DNA of 24,123 nt from JBCBEX01 sp038528235 (GTDB lineage Bacteria; Bacteroidota; Rhodothermia; Rhodothermales; Rubricoccaceae): assembly GCA_038528235.1 (NCBI GenBank), contig JBCBEX010000066.1, positions 1 to 24,123 of the forward strand, written 5' to 3'. Numbering within the stretch: the first letter of the stretch is position 1; each line of letters opens with the position of its first letter. Below, piece after piece: positions 1 through 6,937 of the stretch. A program made the translations under genes and the position numbers. The notes under the pieces were generated by a model. The model saw only the letters and a list, made by a program, of their open reading frames with translations. It was not told where the DNA came from and ran no database searches.

Positions 1-1
1 G

Positions 2-2551
2 CTCGGCGCGAACCTCGACTACCTCGACGCCAAGACCGACGCCGCGCTCGACGCGCTGCCGAAGGTGAGCGGCGCGTCCGTCTCGGGGCAATACCTCGGC
101 ACGGACGCGAAGGCGCTCTTCGACACCGCGTTCGCCGAAGCCGAAGCGCTGAGCGACGAGTACGTCGCCACGGAGCACCTCCTGCTCGCGCTCGCGCAGG
201 ACCGCGGGGCCGTCGGCCAAGCGATGCAGCAGCAGGGCGCGACGAAGGCGGCGCTGCTCACCGCGCTCCAGGAAACGCGCGGGAGCCAGCGCGTGCAGGA
301 CCCCTACGCCGAGAGCAAGTACGATGCGCTCAACCGCTACGCGCGCGACCTCAACGACCTCGCGGCTAAGGGCAAGATCGACCCCGTGATCGGGCGCGAT
401 GAGGAGATCCGTCGCGTGCTGCAGATCCTCTCGCGGCGCACCAAGAACAACCCCGTGCTCGTCGGCGAGCCCGGCGTCGGCAAGACGGCCATCGCCGAGG
501 GCCTCGCCATCCGCATCGTGCAGGGCGACGTGCCTGAGGGCCTCAAGACGAAGCGCATCATGGCGCTCGACATGGGCGCGCTGATCGCAGGCGCGAAGTA
601 CCGCGGCGAGTTCGAGGACCGCCTCAAGGCCGTCGTCAAGGAGGTCGCGGAGTCCGAGGGCGAGCTGATCCTCTTCATCGACGAGATCCACACGCTCGTG
701 GGCGCAGGTGGCGGCGACGGCGCGATGGACGCGGCCAACATTCTCAAGCCCGCCCTCGCGCGCGGCGAACTGCGGGCCATCGGCGCGACGACGCTGGATG
801 AGTATCAGAAGTACTTCGAGAAGGACAAGGCACTCGAACGGCGCTTCCAGATGGTGCTCGTCGCCGAGCCGTCCGTCGAGGACACGGTCGCCATCCTGCG
901 CGGCATCAAGGACCGCTACGAGGTGCACCACGGCGTCCGCATCACCGACGGGGCCATCGTGGCCGCTGCCGAGCTGTCGGACCGCTACGTCACCAACCGC
1001 TTCCTTCCCGACAAGGCCATCGACCTCATCGACGAGGCTGCCGCGCGCCTCCGCATCGAGATCGACTCCATGCCGGAGGACCTCGACGCGCTCGAACGGC
1101 AGATCCGCCAGCAGGAGATCGCACGCGAGGCCGTCAAGCGCGAGGGCGACACCGAGCAGGAGGCCGAGATCACGCGTACCCTCGCCGACCTCGAAGAGGA
1201 ACGCGACCGGCTGCGCGCACGCTGGCAGCAGGAGAAGGCCCTCATCCAGACGATCAAGGAGAACAAGGCCGCCATCGACGCGCTGAAGACCGAGGCCGAG
1301 AGCCTGGAGCGCCAGGGCGCCTTCGGGCAGGTCGCCGAGATCCGCTACGGGCAGATCCCCGGCCTCCACGCCGAGATCGCCGACGCGACGCAGGAACTGG
1401 CCGAGGTCCAGAAGGGCGGCGCGCTGCTCAAAGAAGAAGTCGACGCCGAGGACATCGCAGACGTCATCAGCCGCGCGACGGGTATCCCCGTGAGCAAGAT
1501 GCTGGAAACCGAAAAAGAGAAGCTGCTCCAGATGGAGCGTGAGTTGGAGAAGCGCGTCGTCGGGCAGCCCGAGGCGATTCGCGCGGTTGCGAACGCCGTC
1601 CGCCGAGGCCGCGCCGGGCTGCAGGAGGCCAGCCGCCCCATCGGCTCCTTCATCTTCCTCGGCACCACGGGCGTTGGTAAGACCGAGCTCGCGAAGGCCC
1701 TCGCGGAGCAGCTCTTCGACAACGACGACGCGGTCGTGCGCATCGACATGAGCGAGTACCAGGAGCGCCACGCCGTCTCGCGGCTCATCGGCGCGCCTCC
1801 CGGCTACGTCGGCTTTGACGAGGGCGGGCAACTCACCGAGGCCGTCCGTCGCCGCCCCTACTCGGTCGTGCTGCTGGACGAGTTCGAGAAGGCGCACCCG
1901 GAGGTGTTCAACGTGCTCCTGCAGGTCCTCGACGACGGCCGCCTGACCGACTCGAAGGGCCGCACGGTCGACTTCACGAACACGCTCGTCATCATGACCT
2001 CCAACCTCGGCTCGGACCTGATCCAGCGCCGGATGGAAGTGGCCGACGGCCCGCTCACGGAGCGCGATCTCGACCAGCTCGGGGCCGACATGATGGCGCG
2101 GCTGAAGCAGCAGCTCCGACCGGAGTTCCTCAACCGCATCGACGAGACGGTGGTCTTCCGCCCGCTGGGCCGCGACCAGATCCACCGCATCGTAGAGATC
2201 CAGGTCGCACACCTGCGCCGCCTCGCGCAGAAGAACCACAAGCTCGACCTCGTGCTCACCGCCGCCGCGAAGGACGTGCTCGCGCAGCAGGGCTACGACC
2301 CCGTCTTCGGCGCGCGCCCGCTCAAGCGCGTCATCCAGCGCGCGCTCGCCAACCAGCTCGCCGAGCAGATCCTCGCCGGGTTCGTCCGCGAGGGCGACAC
2401 CGTAAAGGTCGATGCCTCGGCCGATGGCTCAGGCGTGACGCTGGAGACCGTGCCCGCCGGGACGGTCGTCGAGGCTACCCCCCTGCCCAACGGCGACGGT
2501 GCCACCGGCGAGCCGGAGGTGCGCCCGAATGCGCCGACGGCGCAGGCATAG
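2..2551 (+). CDS. clpB: ATP-dependent chaperone ClpB (5' end outside window)
   Basis: Hsp100 disaggregase: a hexameric AAA+ machine that threads aggregated proteins through its pore, working with DnaK in the cytoplasm. The frame is open from base 2. Those first residues (LGANLDY...LPKV) match the middle of the ClpB N-domain, so roughly 60 residues lie upstream, and the in-frame GTG at 65 is not the true start. Numbered from that GTG, the first AAA+ domain has Walker A GEPGVGKT at 134-141 and Walker B ILFIDE near 202-207. The pore motif KYRGEF and the long coiled-coil M-domain (about 340-460) follow. The second AAA+ domain has GTTGVGKT at 533-540 and VLLDE ending at 606, then GYVG and the GAR/PLKR sensor-2 region. 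The second Walker A has Thr where E. coli has Pro. The protein ends in a Pro/Ala/acidic tail of about 25 residues that E. coli ClpB lacks. The coiled-coil M-domain distinguishes it from ClpA and ClpC. Confidence 0.97.
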   Translation, partial: LGANLDYLDAKTDAALDALPKVSGASVSGQYLGTDAKALFDTAFAEAEALSDEYVATEHLLLALAQDRGAVGQAMQQQGATKAALLTALQETRGSQRVQDPYAESKYDALNRYARDLNDLAAKGKIDPVIGRDEEIRRVLQILSRRTKNNPVLVGEPGVGKTAIAEGLAIRIVQGDVPEGLKTKRIMALDMGALIAGAKYRGEFEDRLKAVVKEVAESEGELILFIDEIHTLVGAGGGDGAMDAANILKPALARGELRAIGATTLDEYQKYFEKDKALERRFQMVLVAEPSVEDTVAILRGIKDRYEVHHGVRITDGAIVAAAELSDRYVTNRFLPDKAIDLIDEAAARLRIEIDSMPEDLDALERQIRQQEIAREAVKREGDTEQEAEITRTLADLEEERDRLRARWQQEKALIQTIKENKAAIDALKTEAESLERQGAFGQVAEIRYGQIPGLHAEIADATQELAEVQKGGALLKEEVDAEDIADVISRATGIPVSKMLETEKEKLLQMERELEKRVVGQPEAIRAVANAVRRGRAGLQEASRPIGSFIFLGTTGVGKTELAKALAEQLFDNDDAVVRIDMSEYQERHAVSRLIGAPPGYVGFDEGGQLTEAVRRRPYSVVLLDEFEKAHPEVFNVLLQVLDDGRLTDSKGRTVDFTNTLVIMTSNLGSDLIQRRMEVADGPLTERDLDQLGADMMARLKQQLRPEFLNRIDETVVFRPLGRDQIHRIVEIQVAHLRRLAQKNHKLDLVLTAAAKDVLAQQGYDPVFGARPLKRVIQRALANQLAEQILAGFVREGDTVKVDASADGSGVTLETVPAGTVVEATPLPNGDGATGEPEVRPNAPTAQA

Positions 2552-2575
2552 TGGCGGACAGTTCGCAACCTCTAG

Positions 2576-2613
2576 AAGCGGGTGCTGTACTTTGAGACAG
2601 CACCCGCTTTCTT
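2576..2613 (+). terminator. Rho-independent terminator after clpB
   Basis: A perfect 13-bp inverted repeat has its left arm at 2576-2588 (AAGCGGGTGCTGT), loop at 2589-2596 (ACTTTGAG) and right arm at 2597-2609. The T-rich stretch TTTCTTCGTTTC follows. It starts 25 nt after the clpB stop, so it is the expected clpB terminator. It ends only 15 nt before the ATG of the next gene, on the same strand. Confidence 0.9.
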
Positions 2614-2623
2614 CGTTTCAGCT

Positions 2624-4147
2624 ATGATCACACGGCTTCAGGTCGACGGTTTCAAGAATTTGCTGGATGTCGACATCCGGTTCGGCCCCTTCACATGTAT
2701 TGCCGGAGCCAACGGTGTAGGGAAGTCTAACCTATTCGATGCGATCAGCTTCCTAAGCCGCCTCGCTGACTCGACGCTCAACGAGGCCGCTTCACGTGCG
2801 CGTGACCCCGAAGCTCGCTCCGGCGATCTCCGCTCGCTTTTTACGTTGGCGGGCCACGAGCGCAGTGAGGTGATGAAGTTTGGAGTCGAGATGGTCGTTC
2901 CGCGCGAGGCTACGGACGACCTCAATCAGTTGGCCAAGGCGAGCATCACGCTCCTGCGCTACGACCTCCACCTTGTGTTCGAAGAAGGAGACCAAGTCAC
3001 GAAGTCAGATCGCCTAGCCATCCGCTACGAATCGCTCGTTCATCTCAATCGGGGCGGTACAAGCGCAAAGCGGGTACTACCCTTCCTGAGAACGTCATGG
3101 AGCCGAAGCGCCGCCTGGCGCAAGGATGCCCTCTTGGGGAAAAGAAATGCCCCCTTCGTCTCGACAGTCGACGCTGACGGCCAGAGACTGGAACAACAGG
3201 ATGCCAGTCGTGCCTCTCGGATTCAGCGACACCAAGAAGGCAACCAGGGTCGTCCGTATCCCTTCGACATGGCGACATTGCCACGTACGGTTCTCTCGAC
3301 GGCCAATGCGCTCGAGAGCCCGACTATGCTTGTCGCGCGGCGTGAGATGCAGTCCTGGTCATTGCTCCATTTCGAGCCGAGCGCGCTCCGGAGCCCCGAT
3401 GACTTTCGCGCACCAGGACGTATGGCCCCAAACGGCGCGCATCTGCCAAGCACGCTTTATCGGCTAGCCCACCGCTCGGGGCATGAATCTGACGACATCT
3501 ATGCGAGTATTGCCAACCGGCTTGCCGAGTTGATCGACGATGTGCGCCTTGTCAGGGTTGAACGTGACGCTACCCGCGAGCTCTTGACGCTACAGGTTCA
3601 GGACCGGGTCGGCACGTACCATTCCGCCCGCTCCCTGTCCGACGGTACCCTGCGCTTCCTAGCCCTTGCTGTGCTCCAAGAGGATCCCGAGGCACGTGGC
3701 GTGTGGTGTCTCGAAGAGCCCGAGAACGGCCTGCATCCTGCTCGCGTCCCCGCAATGATGGCGCTCCTGAGAGACATCGCGGCAGACACAGAGCGACCCG
3801 TCGGCCATGACAACCCGCTACGTCAGGTCGTTATCAATACACACTCGCCAGGCGTGGTCCAGAACGTACCCGACGGAAGCTTACTAGCTGCCATGCCCAC
3901 CCAGGTGAAGAGAGGAGGCATTTGGCAACAAACGCTTCGCTTTCAGGCAATGGAAGAAACATGGCGCACTAACCTGGCCGATCCACCTGCTGAATCGCTA
4001 GCTAAAGGGTGGCTGCTGGACTACCTCAATCGTCCTCCGCCTCTCCACTCTGGCGATGGCGAGGCTAGCAGCGAGGTTACACGAGTCATCGACCGGCCCG
4101 ACGTGAGGCAGCTTCTTAGGCAGTACGATCTGTTCGACGAAGAGTAA
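2624..4147 (+). CDS. AAA/ABC-type ATPase, OLD/RecF-like (AAA_15/AAA_21), putative defence ATPase
   Basis: A 507-residue SMC/RecF-like ABC-class ATPase. The N-terminus (MITRLQVDGFKNLLDV) is the typical first strand of OLD/RecF ATPases. Walker A GANGVGKS is at 28-35, an ABC-signature-like SLSDGT at about 337-342, Walker B CLEEPENGLHP with Glu364/365, and the switch His in NTHSP at 407. ATG 2624 was chosen because the frame upstream of it (from GTG 2582) runs through the clpB terminator hairpin. The stop overlaps the next ATG (TAATG), so translation of the two genes is probably coupled. Hand-counted 60-base lines give 55-65% GC against about 70% in clpB and recQ, with rarer codons such as CTA, TTA and AGG. 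This suggests horizontal acquisition. Related ATPases paired with TOPRIM nucleases act in anti-phage systems such as PARIS, Gabija and OLD; that role here is inference. It carries no TOPRIM domain itself. Confidence 0.9.
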   Translation: MITRLQVDGFKNLLDVDIRFGPFTCIAGANGVGKSNLFDAISFLSRLADSTLNEAASRARDPEARSGDLRSLFTLAGHERSEVMKFGVEMVVPREATDDLNQLAKASITLLRYDLHLVFEEGDQVTKSDRLAIRYESLVHLNRGGTSAKRVLPFLRTSWSRSAAWRKDALLGKRNAPFVSTVDADGQRLEQQDASRASRIQRHQEGNQGRPYPFDMATLPRTVLSTANALESPTMLVARREMQSWSLLHFEPSALRSPDDFRAPGRMAPNGAHLPSTLYRLAHRSGHESDDIYASIANRLAELIDDVRLVRVERDATRELLTLQVQDRVGTYHSARSLSDGTLRFLALAVLQEDPEARGVWCLEEPENGLHPARVPAMMALLRDIAADTERPVGHDNPLRQVVINTHSPGVVQNVPDGSLLAAMPTQVKRGGIWQQTLRFQAMEETWRTNLADPPAESLAKGWLLDYLNRPPPLHSGDGEASSEVTRVIDRPDVRQLLRQYDLFDEE

Positions 4148-4788
4148 TGCAGTCGGTCAGAATCACGCTGCTCAGCGACGGCCCCTCGGACCGCACGCTT
4201 CTGCCAGTACTTGGATGGCTGTTCCGCGAACACCTCCCCGAAGGCACTGCTCTGCAGGAAGCACACGCTGACTTTCGGCGACATCATCATACACCGGAGC
4301 GCTCTGATCTTAGGAAGCGCATATGTCTTGCCGTGGAGTTCTATCCTTGCGATGTACTCTTCGTGCATCGTGATGCGGAGAATGCGAGCCATACCGCCGA
4401 CCGCTTTGGCGAAATCGATGCAGGAGTTCGAGCAGCGGACCTCGACCTTCCCTGCATTCCCATCGTCCCAGTACGGATGAGCGAAGCGTGGCTCCTCTTC
4501 GACGAGATGGCGCTCCGCGAGGCCGCTGGTCGCCCCAGAGGCCGCATGCCCATCACGATGCCGCCTCTTTCCAAGGTAGAGCAGATCGATGCCAAGAAGA
4601 TGCTCTTCGACTCACTACGGACCGCGTCAGGAACGACGGGGCGAAGGAGACGCAGCTTCTCCGTGACCCAGGCTAGACAGCGCGTTGCAGAGCTGATTGA
4701 GGACTTCAGTCCACTGCGGGCACTGGAAACATTCAGAATGTTGGAGCAGCGCATTGCTGAATTCTGCTCACAGCTCGATAGCGACTGA
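4147..4788 (+). CDS. DUF4276-family protein, TOPRIM-like, partner of the upstream ATPase
   Basis: A 213-residue protein resembling DUF4276, a TOPRIM-fold family often encoded next to OLD-like ATPases. The first strand ends in LLSDGPSD (Asp11, Ser14, Asp15), equivalent to the EGxSD motif of TOPRIM domains but with Asp in place of the usual Glu. The second acidic motif is VLFVHRDAEN (Asp76, Glu78). It is followed by PVRMSEAWLLFD (Glu113), the family hallmark region. A basic run (GRRRR, about 165-170) and a C-terminal helical segment FSPLRALETF follow. It starts at ATG 4147, overlapping the ATPase stop by one base. From the family I infer a metal-dependent nuclease or effector controlled by the ATPase, as AriB is by AriA in PARIS. 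Activity is unproven, and the Glu-to-Asp change could alter metal chemistry. Confidence 0.85.
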   Translation: MQSVRITLLSDGPSDRTLLPVLGWLFREHLPEGTALQEAHADFRRHHHTPERSDLRKRICLAVEFYPCDVLFVHRDAENASHTADRFGEIDAGVRAADLDLPCIPIVPVRMSEAWLLFDEMALREAAGRPRGRMPITMPPLSKVEQIDAKKMLFDSLRTASGTTGRRRRSFSVTQARQRVAELIEDFSPLRALETFRMLEQRIAEFCSQLDSD

Positions 4789-4930
4789 GGCAGAGGGGAG
4801 AAGTGCTGCCAGGCTGGTCAGGCGTGGGGGCGTCGTGCGGTTCCATGCGCAGCGGGCGAGGTGGCTGCGCGAACATAACGCTGGGCGGTCGACCGTGCCA
4901 GCGCGCCGCGTGCGGTCGTCGGCGGGGCGG
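4789..4930. other. Non-coding gap after the DUF4276 gene
   Basis: GC-rich sequence between the DUF4276 stop and the inverted-repeat element. Open frames crossing it show no recognisable protein. I see no promoter or RNA gene in it. Confidence 0.5.
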
Positions 4931-5037
4931 GGCACACCCCCTGATCTCGCTCCGCTCGATTTGTCCCCCTCGAAATCGAGGGGGACAGTTTTTGGTTGCT
5001 GGGAGCGAAGCGACCGCGATCAAAAACAGGGGGTGCC
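4931..5037. repeat. Nested intergenic inverted-repeat element
   Basis: The element has three layers. The outer arms are GGCACACCCCCTG (4931-4943) and CAGGGGGTGCC (5027-5037), complementary apart from a 2-nt bulge. The middle arms are TCGCTCCGCTC (4947-4957) and GAGCGAAGCGA (5003-5013), complementary at 10 of 11 positions. The inner arms at 4962-4973 and 4976-4987 are a perfect 12-bp inverted repeat (TGTCCCCCTCGA) around AA. It lies between the 3' ends of the DUF4276 and DUF559 genes. The layered symmetry looks like a MITE- or REP-like dispersed palindrome rather than a simple terminator. Copies elsewhere in the genome cannot be checked from this window. Confidence 0.65.
4962..4994 (+). terminator. 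Terminator-like hairpin downstream of the ATPase/DUF4276 pair
   Basis: An 11-bp GC-rich stem (4962-4972 with 4977-4987) has a 4-nt loop and is followed by G and five T (4989-4993) on the plus strand. It lies 174 nt after the DUF4276 stop and could end that transcript. It is also the core of the larger inverted-repeat element. The minus strand lacks a matching U-tract, so it should act in the plus direction only. Confidence 0.55.
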
Positions 5038-5047
5038 TGCCGAGCGC

Positions 5048-5404
5048 TCAGTCCCCAAGCACTGCCTCAATCGCGTCCAACACCGCATGCACGTCCGCCA
5101 AGACCGCCTCGTTGCGGAAGCGCAGCACGCGGAGGCCCTCGGCTTTGAGGTGGCGCTGGCGCTCGGCGTCGTAGGCGGCGCGCTCGGGCGTGTCGTGGAC
5201 GCCGCCGTCGAGTTCTATGACGAGCGACTCGGCGCGACAGTAGAAGTCCACGATGTACGGCCCGAAGCCGTGCTGGCGGCGGAACTTGCGTCCCCACAGT
5301 TGGCGGCGTTGGAGGAACACCCACAGCACCACCTCGGCGGACGTACCGTGTGAGCGGAGATGCTGCCGGGTCGGCTTCTGGCGTGGGAGGTTGCGCGTAC
5401 GCAT
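5048..5404 (-). CDS. DUF559 domain-containing endonuclease-like protein (PD-(D/E)XK fold)
   Basis: A 118-residue protein matching the DUF559 family, small proteins of the Vsr/restriction-endonuclease-like fold. Visible hallmarks are TSAEVVLW with the N-terminal Glu24, KFRRQHGFGPYIVDFYC with Asp53, and VIELDGGVH with Glu64, Asp66 and His70. RVLRFRN near 92-98 precedes the closing helix. The spacing fits the D...ExD catalytic arrangement of the family, so the active site looks intact. ATG 5404 is preferred because homologues begin with a short basic helix like MRTRNLPRQK; an in-frame ATG at 5437 would add 11 residues. No Shine-Dalgarno resolves this. The gene converges on the inverted-repeat element and ends 10 nt from it. 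The biological role of DUF559 proteins is not established; DNA cleavage or repair is inference from the fold. Confidence 0.88.
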   Translation of the reverse strand: MRTRNLPRQKPTRQHLRSHGTSAEVVLWVFLQRRQLWGRKFRRQHGFGPYIVDFYCRAESLVIELDGGVHDTPERAAYDAERQRHLKAEGLRVLRFRNEAVLADVHAVLDAIEAVLGD

Positions 5405-5560
5405 GAGCAAGGAGGAGCAGTTTATCCCGCTAGACACGCGGAAACGCGCGCTGTAACAGCCGGCTATCTTCTGTGAAGGAAACTCGAAGCCGGTGGAACG
5501 TTTGCGTAGGCGCTGCCGTCTCTCGCTTTCTGTTCTCCCGGCTTTTCCCCGCTACCGTTC

Positions 5561-5875
5561 ATGCTCGTCAGCACCACCTCGTCCCTCGATGGCCGTCCCG
5601 TCACGGAGTACCTCGGCCTTGTCTCGGGCGAGGCGATCCTCGGCGCGAACGTGGTCCGCGACTTCTTCGCGGGCATCCGCGACGTGATCGGCGGGCGCTC
5701 CGGGGCCTACGAGCGCGAGCTGCGCAAGGCCAAAGACATCGCACTCGATGAGATGACGGACGCCGCCGCCGACCTCGGAGCGGATGCTGTGATCGGCGTC
5801 GACCTCGACTACCAGACGGTCGGACAGGGCATGCTCATGGTCACGGCCTCCGGGACGGCGGTCCGCCTCCGCTGA
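5561..5875 (+). CDS. ybjQ: YbjQ/UPF0145 family protein (putative heavy-metal-binding domain)
   Basis: At 104 residues this is nearly the length of E. coli YbjQ (107) and follows it throughout: STTSSLDGRPVTEYLG, VSGEAILGANVVRDFFAGIRD, GGRSGAYERELRKAKDIA, LGADAVIGVDLDYQTVGQ, then a closing SGTAVRLR strand. The family forms small homo-oligomeric (pentamer-like) beta/alpha assemblies. It is annotated as putative heavy-metal binding, but the function is unproven. There are no signal peptide, membrane segment or cysteine motifs. It is divergent from the DUF559 gene, leaving 156 nt between their starts for both promoters. No clear ribosome-binding site precedes the ATG. Confidence 0.95.
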   Translation: MLVSTTSSLDGRPVTEYLGLVSGEAILGANVVRDFFAGIRDVIGGRSGAYERELRKAKDIALDEMTDAAADLGADAVIGVDLDYQTVGQGMLMVTASGTAVRLR

Positions 5876-5963
5876 TCGCCGCTGTTGGTCCTCTACGCTG
5901 ACGCCGCTACCACCGCTCACTCCCCGCTGCCCCCGCCTCGTCTCACGCAGCCGCCCCGCGCTC

Positions 5964-6839
5964 ATGCAAGCTCCCGCGTCCCCTCCGCCCCCTATCTCCA
6001 CCGGCGACGGTGCCCCCGCGTCCCGCCGCCGCGTGCTCGACTTCGACACGAAGCGCGACGGCTTCGCGTTTACGAACGCGTTCGTCTGGACCGAGCACGA
6101 CCTCGACTTTCTGACGGAGCAACTCCAGCCGCTCCTTGTGGGAGCCGGCGGCGTGCTCGGCGGCCTTGCCGGGCAGTTTCTCGGGCGCAGGCCCGTTCTC
6201 GGATCGCTCGTCGCTGGGACGGTCGGCGCTGTCGCGGCACGCTGGCAAGGGCGCGCGCTCGTGGAAGCCGTGGCGCGGCAGTGGTCCAGCTTCGGGCTCT
6301 GCGGCGGGATGGCGCTCGCGGCCGTCGAGCGGTGGCCGCTCCAGGCTGGGCTACCCACCGCCAAGCTCGAACGCGAGCGCGTCCGGGCGCTCCTCCGGCG
6401 TCGGCAGGCGCGGACGCTCCGCGCGGCGTGGCAGCCGTTCCTGCGCTACTGGCTCGGCGTGCGGCTCCGCCCCGATGGCGTGCCCTACGCGCCCTACGGC
6501 GATGACCTCCTCGCTGCCTACCGAGAGATCCGCCAACGCATCGACGGAGGACGGCCGGTGGTGATCGGCCTCGTCGGCGACGCGCCGGACGTGTTCACGC
6601 AGCACCAAGTGGCCTGCTTCGGCTATGCCGATCACGAGGGCGTGGCGGGCGGCACGCTGCTCGTCTACGACCCCAACAGCCCGGGCGAGGTGAAAACCGT
6701 CACCGTCGAGGCGTTCGGCAGCCACCCGCGCCGCTGCTTCGTCTCCACCGACATCGAGACGGGCCCACGTGGCGACGGGACCTACTTCGTCAGCCAGCGC
6801 CACAACCACCTCAGCACGCTCTTCGTCGTAGGCGCCTGA
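5964..6839 (+). CDS. Putative papain-like (C39-like fold) cysteine peptidase family protein
   Basis: A 291-residue protein I cannot name by gene. It carries the pattern of a papain/C39-like family. The nucleophile candidate is Cys113 in FGLCGGMALAA, at the start of a helix. The His candidate is His214 in TQHQVACFGY. VYDPNSP follows, with Asp236/Asn238 as third-residue candidates. The order Cys...His...Asp/Asn is that of papain-like enzymes. Residues about 55-87 are Gly/Ala/Val-rich (LLVGAGGVLGGLAGQ onward) and may form a hydrophobic hairpin or membrane-interacting segment before the catalytic Cys. There is no N-terminal signal peptide; the N-terminus is Pro-rich. A possible alternative is an NlpC-like amidase or acyltransferase on the same fold. 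It lies 88 nt downstream of ybjQ on the same strand and converges on the EEP lipoprotein gene. Confidence 0.75.
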   Translation: MQAPASPPPPISTGDGAPASRRRVLDFDTKRDGFAFTNAFVWTEHDLDFLTEQLQPLLVGAGGVLGGLAGQFLGRRPVLGSLVAGTVGAVAARWQGRALVEAVARQWSSFGLCGGMALAAVERWPLQAGLPTAKLERERVRALLRRRQARTLRAAWQPFLRYWLGVRLRPDGVPYAPYGDDLLAAYREIRQRIDGGRPVVIGLVGDAPDVFTQHQVACFGYADHEGVAGGTLLVYDPNSPGEVKTVTVEAFGSHPRRCFVSTDIETGPRGDGTYFVSQRHNHLSTLFVVGA

Positions 6840-6840
6840 C

Positions 6841-6916
6841 GAAGGTGTAGACGTGCGCGGGCGCGAACGTGTGGACGTACAAATGATCATCCCCACCGTT
6901 CGACGTTCACACCTTC
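6841..6916. repeat. Degenerate 14-bp direct/inverted repeats between convergent genes
   Basis: GAAGGTGTAGACGT (6841-6854) recurs as GAACGTGTGGACGT (6865-6878, 2 mismatches) and in inverted form as ACGTTCACACCTTC (6903-6916, 12 of 14 complementary to the first copy). The first and last copies could pair as a long-range hairpin between the convergent 3' ends. There is no clear U-tract, so it is not called a terminator. Confidence 0.5.
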
Positions 6917-6937
6917 AAACGTTCCCACCTGCACACA

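Noticed and set aside
2582..2623. Upstream extension of the ATPase reading frame from GTG 2582
   Set aside because: It runs through the arms of the clpB terminator and adds residues unlike the family's N-terminus; ATG 2624 starts directly at the conserved strand.
4697..5353. Plus-strand open frame spanning the DUF4276 3' end, the inverted repeat and the DUF559 gene
   Set aside because: It crosses a hairpin element and is antisense to the DUF559 gene, whose motifs are intact.
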